Assembly (NCBI RefSeq): GCF_034702125.1
Contig: NC_085858.1
Coordinates: 55,621,779 to 55,685,778 of the forward strand
Reading direction: 5' to 3'
Origin: Engraulis encrasicolus
Taxonomy: Eukaryota > Chordata > Actinopteri > Clupeiformes > Engraulidae
Length of the DNA: 64,000 bases
Part shown: positions 32,001 to 42,900 of the stretch, in pieces
Layout: each line of letters opens with the position of its first letter
Numbering within the stretch: position 1 is the first letter of the stretch
Translations under genes and position numbers: made by a program
Notes under the pieces: model-generated
The model's input: only the letters and a program-made list of their open reading frames with translations
What the model was told of the DNA's origin: nothing
Databases searched by the model: none

Positions 32001-35000
32001 ATTCATCCATTTATATACCCTCAGGGAAAGATTTGGAAACCTCTCTGGTATATAAAAATAGGAAATTATGTGAAGGGACTTTTAGTGGCCTTTTCTTGCA
32101 CAGTTATTACTCCAAATGCAAACCTTCCGGGGTAGACCAAGTTAGGCAACAGGCTTGCCAGAGAATGGGTTGTAAACACCTCTGACAAACAGTGTGTTAC
32201 TGGTCCTATCAACTCCTCAGAGAAGCAATTAGTGTGACTTGGCCTGGGCTCTGCAGCAGGCTCCCTAAATGACTTGTCACCGGTGTTTTGCTCTCAGGGA
32301 CTTCCTGGCCCTGAATGCCTATGTGGCTCTGTGCTACTACAAGCTGGATTACTACGACGTCTCCCAGGAAGTCTTGGCCGTCTATCTGCAGAGGGTTCCC
32401 GACTCCACCATCGCCCTTAACCTCAAGGCCTGCAACTACTTCAGACACTTCAATCAGAAGGCAGCGGAGGTACGATCGAATATGGGGTGTTTTGACGTCT
32501 GTGTTGTTACCATGTTCATGAGGGAATCTGTTCTTTCATAGTGGTGGTGGTTGTGTGACATGAATGAGTTGGAAAATAACTTTTTTGTTTGTTCACTCTT
32601 GTTTAAATGGATTTTTTTAAATGTCGTTTTGAAATTCTGTTTGCATTGAGGGATGTATGATAATGTTATAATGTTTGAATTTCACATTGACATCTTGAAG
32701 ACCAAACATGCTTCTGCTGTTATTTTTAGGGATGCACAATGTATCGGCCTTTAACATTGGTATCGGACGATATTTTATATTTCCACACATCGGACATCGG
32801 TCCAATGGGTAAAACTGGGCCGATGTTAACGCCAATGTTTTTTTTATATGTTACGGTTCTAAAAGATTGGACTTGACGGTGACTTTTATTGTTTGTCTTC
32901 TTGTTTGTCTCTGTTTTTTATCTAGTTTTATCACAGGGAGTTAAAAAAATGCCACAAAAATAAAATAATTAAAAAGAGGACATTCAAAAATTCAGTTTGC
33001 ATCATTGTCAGTCTGTATTAAATGTTATCTCTTTTTAAGAAAAATAAAAAACATCGGCATCGGCTAATATCGGTTATCGGCCAAAAAACGCAAGATCAGT
33101 ATCGGATATCGGTATCGGGCAACATTTTTCACATCGTGCATCCCTAGTTATTTTACTATGACTAAAATGACCCTTTGTTGCTGACTTGTTTCCCAGGCAG
33201 AACTGAAGAACTTGATTGAGATATCCTCATCCTCCTCCTCCTCATTTGAGTTTGCCAAAGATTTGATCAGACACAATCTGGTGAGACAATTGATTTCATT
33301 TTATTTTATTGTCAATTTTATTTTGCACAAGGGTTTCTCCTGCAACGATCTTAAACTGTTTAAATAATAATAACTGTTTATATCATTATTATTTACTAAT
33401 ATAAATAATTATTATATATAATTATCATTATTTTTATTTTAACTGTGTTGTCTTTAGGTTGTGTTCCGGAATGGGGAGGGGGCTATGCAGGTCCTTCCTC
33501 CACTTGTCGACGTGATTGTTGAAGCCAGACTCAATCTGATCATCTATTATCTCAGACAAGGTGCGTTTCACTGACTGGACTGCCTAGTTTAATTGCCTAT
33601 ACTGTCTCTTTTTTGAGTGATAACTTTCCGCCCTTTGGCTATGATTTCAGATGATGTTCAAGAGGCTTTCAATCTCACCAAAGAAATGGAACCCAGTCAT
33701 CCACAGGTTTGTCAAACAAGCATCTCTTACAGTAGTATTTCTCAACGGGGGATTGGGGAGTCCTAGGGGGGCGTTGAGAAGGATACAACTGAGTGGGGCG
33801 GGGCTTAGCTAACATTGGGGGGCATAAGTCTATTTTATTTTTCAATACTAAGGGGGGCATTGACAGGCTTATGATGAGGTCAAGGGGGCTTTAGGAGGCT
33901 TATGATGAGGTCAAGGGGGCATTTGTTCTAAAAAGTTTGAGAACCACTGTCCTACACCAAAGCACCACGGCCATTTCCCTAACTGATGACATGTCTAATT
34001 GCTGACAAATTAGGATATAAAAGGAATCCACACCACAGTATAATCGCCTTCATTTTTGTCATGAGGATGTTAGTGTATCAGTGCAGTAAGAAATGCATGA
34101 AGATAAAGGCCTGTTTTGTGTACACCTGAAACAAGATTGCGTTGCAGATGCTGCATGCCTTACAAAATGGAGGCTCAACCTTATAAGAGCAAATGTGATG
34201 TGATAGTTTAGGAGTCTTTGTTTTGCAGTGAACTAAAATATCAGTGCAGTGTCAGCTTGTGGTAACCCCCTCACTCCATTGCTGTTCCTCTCTCTCTGTC
34301 TCCCACCCATTCCTCCTCTCAGGCTGAAGGCAGTGTTAGGCTTAATGTACACCAGCGTACAGTAAGTGTGTGACACATGTGTCAGTGTGTTCGATTCTTA
34401 CTCTGTTCTATGCCAATCAATGCCAAGGGACAGTTCAGTTGTAGGCATACTTACCCTAGGGCTTCACCACATTAACGTGCATCACCATATGAACTAATGA
34501 TCTTCTAATCTCTTGCAGGAGTACATAATAAAGGGTGTTGTGCATGCAGCCCTCGGTCAGGAGGTGGGCTCGGTGAGTGTGGCTTTGGCTTATATACTGT
34601 ATACTGTATGGCAGGCTCAGGGCTGCACTGGAACCAAAACAACACCTCTGCCTTTTTGCCTTGAACTGGTCCCTCACACATACAGTACAAGCCGTTTCCG
34701 CACTACTACTGTATATATCGTCCTTGGCTCAGTCCAATGTCTATATTGAAGATGTAACAATGGGCTGCACCCATCGAGCTATATTTAACTTGGTGGCTGC
34801 ACCAGAGAGACTGGATAAGATATATTCTCTTCTTAGAATCTCAGGCTGCACCCTCTTAACCAAAGATGCTAGAGATAAGACGGCTTACTGATGTCATAAG
34901 AGTGTAGTACGGCATGGCTGCGAATGGAGTCAATATACGCTGACCCACAGCTGTAGTTAATTTGGCCACAAACTGTACATTGACAACTGGACATCCTATT

Positions 35001-38000
35001 TCGCCACCGGAACTTGCAGTAGCAGTTGCTTGCACCCACAATGCAACTCAAATTGCGGAGTTTCCGGTGTTACAGTTTTTATCCATCATGGCGTTGCACC
35101 CACTTAACATGCTCACCGTGTTCTCAGGCTACGCTCCCGCACTACACCATGGCCAATGCATTTTCCAGCAAGAGAGCGTTCTTATCCATTCTATATTCTT
35201 TGCTCTAAACCACTTCAAATTCCACCAAGGGCCGTAAAAGTCCTCCGAGGACCATATGAGCACAAACCAGGATTTCCCCCTGCACTTTAGGCCTATATTG
35301 AAGGCAGCCACCTTCACCTTCACTAGATCTCCTGAATATAATTGAATTGTATTGCAAATGTACTTTCTAAGAGTCCTTTACAAAATATGTCATATTTCAT
35401 GTGAAGCTGCATAACATTAAAATTATATCGGGGGCCAGATAAAACGGCCCTCGAGACATAGGTTCTCCACCCCTGGCCCTCGAGACATAGGTTCTCCACC
35501 CCTGGCCCTCGAGACATAGGTTCTCCACCCCTGGCCCTCGAGACATAGGTTCTCCACCCCTGGCCCTCGAGACATAGGTTCTCCACCCCTGTGGCCCTCA
35601 AGACATAGGTTCTCCACCCCTGGCCCTCGAGACATAGGTTCTCCACCCCTGTGGCCCTCGAGACATAGGTTCTCCACCCCTGGCCCTCGAGACATAGGTT
35701 CTCCACCCCTGGCCCTCGAGACATAGGTTCTCCACCCCTGCTCTAAACTGTGGGCCAGCATCGGCCCCTGGGGACTGTCGGCCCATTGGGAAAATGCCCT
35801 GTATGTCATGTTACCAACCCAGCCCTGGTCATCATACTGAAATGCTCTGATGATGAAACGTAGTCTGTAAGTATTCACCCAATCCTCTGTGGGCTTGAAT
35901 TCTCTAGAGAGACCACTTGAAGGTGGCACAGCAGCTTTTCCAGCTGGTGGGAGGCTCTGCAAGCGAGTGTGGTGAGTATTGAACTCTGGCTACTGGCTAT
36001 GGTAGAGACTCTCTACGGCAGGGGTGTCAAACTCAAATTGACTGAGGGCCGAAAGCAAAATCTGGAACAAAGTCGCGGGCCGAACTCAACAATTATTTTT
36101 TAAAAATGGACTAAAATTGTGCATGCATGCACTTCATACTCATAGTAAATTTCACAGCAAATTTCATTTTCAAGCCATGTTACACTATACAGTCCCTCCA
36201 GGATTTTGCACTGGGATTTTGTGATTTTTGCGGTCAAAATGCCTGATTTTGTGGCGGCATTTTCTCATTTTTTTGCAAAGATTTTGCGGCATTTTCTCAT
36301 TTTTTGCAAAGATTTTGCATCCCTTTCTGGGTTTTTTTGGTAACTGAAAACCACAATCAGTCTAAGCAGGCTTAAGACAAAAGAGAGAGAGATTCAGAAA
36401 CACACTTCCTATATAATAGAATAATAAAATATTGTCAAAAGCTGTCAGAGCGTCTTATTAGCCAATGCGTCCAATGTGTAAAAAAAAATCATGTCCGCGA
36501 CACTCATAAATCTCTGTCGATATTTTAGAACGACTTCGGGGGAAAACGGGACAGCGCGTTATGAAAAAATACTTGTGGGTATAGCCTACCACTAGGCCTA
36601 ATGAAGAGCGTCGCGGGGTACAGTAGCCAGGCTGTATGCAAGCGTTACAATGTCACCTGTTGGAAGACGCGTCTCTCTCTCTCTCTCTCTCTCGTGCTCG
36701 TATTGCAAGCTGTTGCATATTATTTGCTTGATGCAAAGTTGTGATGGCATACACGCTCTCGTTGACATGGTTGTGTGCATGGTTGCATGGATTCGCAAGA
36801 CTTTATTGCAATAACACAGTGAAAGCGTGGAAGGGCCGTTCACTTCCTATCTCGGTGTCCTTGACTGAAACAAGTTGCAAAACTCCACACTTCCGAAACC
36901 TTTGAGATCGGCACTACAGTCTATACATTAATGGTGTATGTGGGCCAAATGTAATAAACATTTGAAATGGATCTTGCGGGCCGAATAAAATGGCTCTGCG
37001 GGCCAAATTTGGCCCCCGGGCCTGAGTTTGACATCCCTGCTCTATGGTATAGTTGCCTCTGCTTATGCATACTGTAACAGTTAGCAACAGCACATTGACA
37101 ATAGCATTTTCCTGTTTCTCCGCAGACACAATTCCTGGCAGGCAGTGCATGGCTTCTTGCTTCTTCCTGCTTCGCCAGTTTGAGGATGTGCTGATCTACC
37201 TCAACTCCATCAAGGTTGGTGAAAAACTACGGAAGTGGATTAAACCACCCCGGTGCACATATTGTACTTCAGGATGGATTTGTTTACTTTAAAAATATTT
37301 CCTAAAATTATTTCCATCCATTGTGCAGAGCTATTTCTACAATGACGATACCTTCAACTTCAACTATGGCCAAGCAAAAGCTGCTGTGGGCAACTACAAA
37401 GAAGCAGAGGAGGTAAAGGAACTTCTGACCCTGCAAGATTTGCTCTTTTTTCCTCTAAGGTAATTGGAAGCATTCATTTGGAACATATTGTGGTACTTCA
37501 TGACTCTTGTAAAACCTTTTCAGATTTTCCTGTTAATCCAGAGTGAGAAGATGAAGAATGACTTTGTGTACCTGAGCTGGCTGGCACGCTGCTGTGAGTT
37601 AACCTTTCAATTTTGCCTTGTGGCAATTCTACAATATGACGGTGCATTTAAATATACAATTAGCATACAGTACAGACAACATTTTCCCTCCCTTGACAAC
37701 GGCAGACATTATGAACCAGAGACCACGGCTGGCCTGGGAGCTCTACCTCAAGCTGGAGACGTCCGCAGATTCTGTCAACCTGCTCAACCTCATTGCCAAT
37801 GACTGCTACAAGGTTAGCGTTACTACCTGCCCACTTTATCACTGGAAGAACTTAAAGCAAAACTAAATAGCGTCAAAATAATGGTTTCAATCGCTGTAAT
37901 TAAGTTTGGAGGAGTGAGCGGTGTTTCTTTTTCGATTTTTTCTTGTTCTCTAAAGATGGGGCAGTTCTACTATGCAGCAAAGGCATTTGACGTCCTTGAG

Positions 38001-38950
38001 CGGCTGGATCCGAGCCCGGAGTTCTGGGAGGGCAAGAGGGGCGCCTGCGTGGGGATCTTTCAGCTGGTCCTGTCCGGCCGGCAGCCAAGGTACAAACCTC
38101 TTCCCTTCAGGCCAACACTGGAACACACGGGAACTTTCTCAAAGGGAAGGACGAGTAACGCCCATGTTTCCCGGATTTCAACAAGGAGCATCCAATTAGT
38201 AATTGCACTTAGAACTAGAAATTATTGGGGGGGGGCGCTGTGGCGCAGCGCGCTAAGCCCCCCACATTTGGGCTTGCATGCCCACCCACGGGGACCCCGG
38301 TTCGAGTCCAGCCGGGGTCATTTCCCGATCCTCCCCAGTCTCTCCGTCCCATTCGCTTCCTGTCACCATCTTCGACTGTCCTGTCAAATAAAGGCATAAA
38401 AGATAGAAATAGAAATTATTGGATACTCTTGGGGTGAAATCGTCGAAAAGAGGGCATTACTAGCAAGGCTAATACACTTCACATACAAATACTGGGTGAG
38501 CAGCAGAAGCACCAGTGGCAATTTAAGACCCTAGAAAAAAACTTTGCTCTTGAACTGCCTGCAGAGCCGTGGCAGTCCTAAAATCACCAACAACCTCTGA
38601 TCATGTACAATAGGCAAATGCACAATGTGTTGTTAAATGACAGTTATTGTAAGAGAGTAAGGTATGGGAGACATTTAACAGCGACACGCTTTCCAGCTTT
38701 TCAATAGGCCGATTTGAATTGACATTTGAAGGTAACTTGACGCTCACATTACTTACAAAACCCCACACTGTATTGTTTCAGAGTGCAGTCTAATATTCTT
38801 TCTGCCTTATCATTATGTGCTTTTATATATATTCGCAGGGAAACTCTGAGGGAGGTCCTGCCCTTGTTGAGGAACACAGGGAACCCCGAGGTGGATTACA
38901 TTGTCAGGATCATAAAGAAGTGGGCCAAAGACAACCGGGTGTCTCTGTGA
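29044..38950 (+). CDS. ttc26: Intraflagellar transport protein 56 (TTC26)
   Basis: TPR protein of the IFT-B complex, needed to carry motility and Hedgehog-related cargo into cilia. Exons: 29044-29046, 29229-29360, 30688-30780, 30872-30986, 31222-31271, 31706-31851, 32298-32469, 33197-33280, 33458-33560, 33651-33706, 34519-34572, 35908-35971, 37126-37214, 37329-37412, 37524-37593, 37706-37812, 37956-38089, 38839-38950 (TGA). The joined frame gives 555 residues, against 554 in human, and all phases match. Recognisable blocks include [84 protein letters not shown] and [10 protein letters not shown]. The N-terminus [11 protein letters not shown] aligns with human MLSRAKPAVG just after the initiator, which is why the ATG-only exon 1 is inferred. 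Most of the protein is TPR helices. Confidence 0.94.
29497..29840. mobile_element. TTAA MITE (GGTGCACTGT family), copy 2
   Basis: Best-preserved copy: TTAAAGGTGCACTGTGCAG at the left and CAGTGCACCTTTAA at the right, 344 bp with TTAA at both ends. It lies in ttc26 intron 2. No coding capacity. Confidence 0.8.
31003..31130 (-). repeat. GGGCCC-rich interspersed repeat, inverted copy
   Basis: In reverse complement it matches the 22236-22402 repeat (GGGGGAGACAAAGGAG, CCGAATTGTGTCCC, GGGCCCTTTGTCCCGGGCCC). It starts 16 bp after the ttc26 donor at 30986. Confidence 0.6.
32727..33146. mobile_element. hAT-like non-autonomous element with 8-bp target duplication
   Basis: Inverted ends TAGGGATGCACAATGTATCG and ATCGTGCATCCCTA, flanked by perfect GTTATTTT duplications at 32719-32726 and 33147-33154. 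The 420-bp interior is rich in repeated ATCGG motifs. It lies in ttc26 intron 7. Confidence 0.8.
33730..33949. mobile_element. hAT-like MITE with CAGT...CTCAAC ends
   Basis: Begins CAGTAGTATTTCTCAACG and ends GTTTGAGAACCACTG, the usual form of hAT-derived ends. The interior contains a duplicated CTTATGATGAGGTCAAGGGG block. A target duplication is not clear. It lies 23 bp after ttc26 exon 10. Confidence 0.55.
35211..35740. mobile_element. hAT-like element carrying a terminal minisatellite
   Basis: Flanked by identical 8-bp CTCTAAAC at 35203-35210 and 35741-35748. The first 230 bp is the reverse complement of the element at 59820-60140 (AGTCCTCCGAGGACC, GCACTTTAGGCCTATATTG). The distal part is a 29-bp minisatellite. 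The left terminus seems to lack the outer 30 bp present in the other copy. It lies in ttc26 intron 11. Confidence 0.6.
35446..35740. repeat. 29-bp minisatellite, ten copies, from a transposon end
   Basis: Ten head-to-tail units GGCCCTCGAGACATAGGTTC plus TCCACCCCT; two are 31 bp because of an extra GT. The single-copy counterpart is the end of the 59820-60140 element (GGGGGAACCTATGTCTAGAAG then CGGCCCTCGAGGC on the plus strand), so the array amplified that end. Confidence 0.85.
36019..37039. mobile_element. 1.0-kb hAT-like non-autonomous element
   Basis: Ends CAGGGGTGTCAAACTCAAAT and GAGTTTGACATCCCTG, with flanking 8-bp CTCTACGG (36011-36018) and CTCTATGG (37040-37047), 7 of 8 matching. Both subterminal regions carry the GGGCCGAA/GGGCCAAAT motifs of this family. 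It contains no transposase frame, includes a (CT)n tract near 36672, and lies in ttc26 intron 12. Confidence 0.8.
38229..38409 (+). mobile_element. tRNA-derived SINE with 13-bp target duplication
   Basis: A G run, then GCGCTGTGGCGCAGCGCGCT (A-box region TGGCGCAGCGCG), a perfect B box GGTTCGAGTCC, a CT-rich body and an AATAAAGGCATAAAAG tail. Identical TAGAAATTATTGG flanks at 38216-38228 and 38410-38422 show reverse-transcription-type insertion. It lies in ttc26 intron 17. Confidence 0.88.
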
Positions 38951-39275
38951 TACGACCTTATTTATTTATTTATCTGAACTGTGGACATGTGCACAAACAC
39001 ACTGTTGTCTTCCAAAGTCACTGGCAGGCAAAATATTTACAGCTTGCCTTTTACAGTCTATGCACAACACACTGTTCAACACAGTGTGCATGCATGCTTT
39101 CTACTACTTTGTGCAAATTCAAGCTATTGTGATATATTTGTTGCTGTACATATATGCATCTTTAAGTTAAGTGGTCTTAATATTTTGTATAATAGTTATA
39201 TAGGTTGTTATATTTTCCCAGTTGCAATATTGTTCATCAAAAAATCTTTTTAGCAAAAGAAAGAAAAAAGGAAAC

Positions 39276-39281
39276 AATAAA
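39276..39281 (+). terminator. ttc26 poly(A) signal
   Basis: AATAAA about 325 bp after the ttc26 stop, in an A-rich context. It gives a compact 3' UTR and leaves under 700 bp before the ubn2 ATG. Confidence 0.65.
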
Positions 39282-39480
39282 AAACACGACTTTTTATTCT
39301 TTACCTATTCATAGCCTAAGAGGCACATCTCATTTCTCAGCTTAGTGTTGTTTATTTATTATTTTATTTAGGCCTCTGCTTTACGTCTGTCAAACAAAGG
39401 CTGGATGTTCTTTTATCTTCATTCTGGTCAATGCATGGCAAATCTCCCGCGCTGAAGTCCACGGAAACGACTCCTCCTTG

Positions 39481-39537
39481 TTTCGCGCTACATTGTGAAC
39501 TGGGCGGGCGAAGAAAAGGAGAGAAGTCCGCTATTGG
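39481..39537 (+). promoter_or_regulatory. ubn2: ubn2 proximal promoter elements
   Basis: An E2F-type TTTCGCGC (39481-39488), a GC box GGGCGGG (39502-39508) and an inverted CCAAT box ATTGG (39533-39537) are clustered 410-470 bp upstream of the ubn2 ATG. This is a TATA-less, housekeeping-type layout consistent with a chromatin factor. Motif calls only; the transcription start is not defined. Confidence 0.45.
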
Positions 39538-39947
39538 GCATTATTTTGTCTCAGGGCCGCTTGTTTCCGCTTTTTCTTCTATGCTCACGCCCAGCCCAGT
39601 GACCTGAGCTGAATAAATCCATTTACTGATATATAAAATGGCCTCCTTGAAAGATGCTGTAGTGTTTTAGCTTGCTATCAATTTCATGGACTCTTCGTTT
39701 ATCATATTTTATCTCTGTCACCACGTTCCGAAGAAAGTCAAGGGGGCTCGGGCAATTTCCGTTTGTCTTTTGCCCAGCAGGATAAGTTTATATTTTATGT
39801 AGCCAAGTCGTCAAGTGGATGTCGACTAATAGCTAGCCAGCTAGCTGTTTTAGCCCAATTACTAGCCGAAAAGCTAGCTAGTTGTGCAGAGTAGTCTCGC
39901 TCTACTTTGTTTTGAGCGAGGGAGCAATATAGCCGGGTCAGCATCAA

Positions 39948-42900
39948 ATGGCCGAACAGCGAAAGGTACCTTTCGTCACTCTCGCCACCTTTAACACCTC
40001 ACCAGCCTCGGAAACAAAGAAAAGACGTCGGGAGGAGGATAATGACACCAGCCACGGGAAAAATGGAGGGATTGGAAGTGCAGCAACCGGGCCAGGAGGT
40101 GGTAGTAGCATGTTCGGTAACATGAAAGGAAATGGTAACGTTGCTGACGGAACTTCTGGAGAACCCAGGGCAGTCACGGTGCGTTTGAATTTATCCTTGT
40201 CTGAGCCCAGTGATAAAGGATCTGCAGAATACAACTACAGCGAGCTGGTTCAAGCAACTCAGGTAAGATAACCCAAAAGTTCCCCCCATTTGTGCACGAT
40301 TTCTGGTAGGCGCTGTCAAGTGCAGACAGGCCACATAGTGTCTGCAGCGTATGCGTGCAAAAGGTGCATTACTTTTGATGGCAAAAAATTGAGTCCTGGT
40401 GGAATTGTGTTTACATAATGCTACATGCATGTGGAATTATCGATGAACTTTACTTTGTGTCTTATGTTGCATTCGCTACAAAAACAATGGGCTGCATGAT
40501 ATCACGTCAGCAACGTGGAGTAGCGTAAGCTACGTCAGTGTTTACTCTAGCGTCAAGTTCAAGTTCTTAATCAGACGTGGTAAAGCTGTATCTAAACTGT
40601 AAATGTGAATGTTTTCTTTGTTGATTCTATTGATTAGTGGGAGGTGGACATATCTATGCAACAGTTTCCACGCATTTAAGCGTCAAAAAAATTAATATTT
40701 TTTTTGTTAGTTGCTCGTGTCTTCAAGCATTTGCCCCATGTATACAAAAACTGTCTTGTTAATAATAAAAACACTTGCATACTGTTTAGCATTGGCAGTC
40801 AAGCCATCAGAGATTATCTTGTTTAAAAAAAGAAATACTTCCCTGTAGCGAAACAATGGGAAGGGTTGCAGATAATAGAGAGCTTTACATTAAATTGACA
40901 ATAAGAGGTGGCCTTCTTTAGGCCAACTTGCTGATGTTGTGAAATTGTTTTCTTGGATTTGTTTTGAATGCAGTTCATACAGTATGGCAGAACTCTAAAT
41001 GTCTGTCAAGAGGCAGTATCCAAGAAGGGACAGTTTCATAGTGTTAAATCATATTACAATATCTCTGTCTTGATAACTATTTGAATTGTTACAGCACAAT
41101 GTTTGCCTCATACTGCTCTGGGCCTTTCCCATTTCTATTTCACCCACACTCTGTAATTCATGCTCAGGTAAAGAAGAAGAAGCCTCCTCAAGGACCGCCT
41201 CCTCAAGGACTGACTCCCAACTTTGATCCCAACGATCCCTTTGGTGACGATGCAAAAGAGAGGATGGAGGTGGAAGCACTTGCCAAAAAGTTTGAGAGCA
41301 AATATGTAAGTGCACAAGGGTTCCACTGCTAAAAAAATCTAGATGCATGTGATGTGTGTGATGGTGCTTCATTGTGTGGAGACAAAAAGTGTACTGTTAA
41401 CCCCAAGGGGACTAATCTAATCAAACCTCAAAGAAATTTCTGCATGTTTCTGCTCCTCATCATGTGTGAATGTTTCATGTAAGTTTATTTTCCTTATGAT
41501 GTGCTAATGTGTTTGTGTGCGTCTGGAAGTTTTTGTTGGCTGCCAACCAACAGCCAACCAGGACTCCCTGGCAGCAGAAGAGACACTTATGCCGGATCTC
41601 AAATGGTCCACTTGTGCACTTCGGGCACTATGTTTCAGTGCGTAACTGAAACATGAACACTGAAGTGCACAAGTGCACCATTTGAGATCCAGCATTAGGC
41701 TCAATGGGACAATCCTGGCTAAATAAAGGATACATGACATGAATGGATAAATGAACGTGGTGATTGTCAGTAGATCAGTGTTTTTCAACACTGGGGTCGG
41801 GACTCGGGACCCCATATGGGGTCGCCTGGAATTCAAACGTGGTCCCCAGAAATGTTCAGGTGTGAAAAAGAATACCAATAAATATTAATAATTACCGTAA
41901 TATAAACTAATTAATATTGTTATTGAAACACTGCATACTGCCATAAATATCTATACGTAGTCTAACAGCCTGCAAGTTAGCTCAGTGATGTTTTTTTGGT
42001 CGTGGGAAAAAAAGTTGATGGGGTTCTCAGAAATTTGGTATGTCAAATGGAGTCCCGTAGCAAAAAATGTTGGGAGCCTCTGCAGTAGACCGACGTTTCA
42101 GGTCTTCTCTCCATGTCGTTGTAACAGGGGGGAAACCCGAGCAAAAAGAAGAGAAAGGACAGGATCCAAGATCTGGTGGACATCGGATACGGCTACGACG
42201 AGACGGACCCCTTCATAGATAATTCAGAAGCCGTGAGTACTGTGGAGATGCGCTACATTATTCACTGTTAATTACTCGGCCTCCTCATTAGTCAGCGAGA
42301 GCGTGCATTTTTTTGACACGGTCTGACTGTTTGAGACTTGTACTCTCCAAAGACCTATGCGCGTGTTATATAAAATATTCAATGGGAGGACATTTGCACG
42401 ATTACTGTAGTCTGTGGAATAGGGCAAGAGCTCTCATCATTTGCCACAGACCATCTTTTAATTGCAGGCTAGAGTCCTGCGTCAACTGTAATTTGCTTTC
42501 TGTAAAAAGCCTCAGCTTAGTGTATCATAATGTTATGTAATAGCAAAGAAAGAACTGGTCAGTTGTGGTTTTATAAAATCTTTGATTAGAATTAGAGTTC
42601 AAATTAAGCCCCCAGGATACCACAGCACATTTGCATTAGTGTGTATTGTGCCTTGTCTGTGTAAATAATTCAAGAAATGCTTTCCCTTAAGCTTTGTAAC
42701 ATTGCTGTGTGTCTCCTCCTGTCCTGTCCTGTCCTGTCTGTAGTATGATGAGCTGGTGCCCGCGTCCTTGACCACTAAGCTGGGCGGCTTTTACATCAAC
42801 ACGGGCACCCTGCAGTTCCGACCAGCTTCAGACTCAGAGGGGGACGACACAACTAAGGATGGAAATCATCTTAAGGTGGGACTGATTCAAAAACATACTG

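Noticed and set aside
35323..35962. Minus-strand frames with [12 protein letters not shown] repeats
   Set aside because: Produced by the 29-bp minisatellite, whose unit length shifts the frame to give repeated peptides. No homologue.
38229..38330. Functional tRNA gene
   Set aside because: A and B boxes are present, but the sequence continues into a SINE body and tail with target duplications and the acceptor stem does not close. The same applies at 4027, 18840 and 21358.
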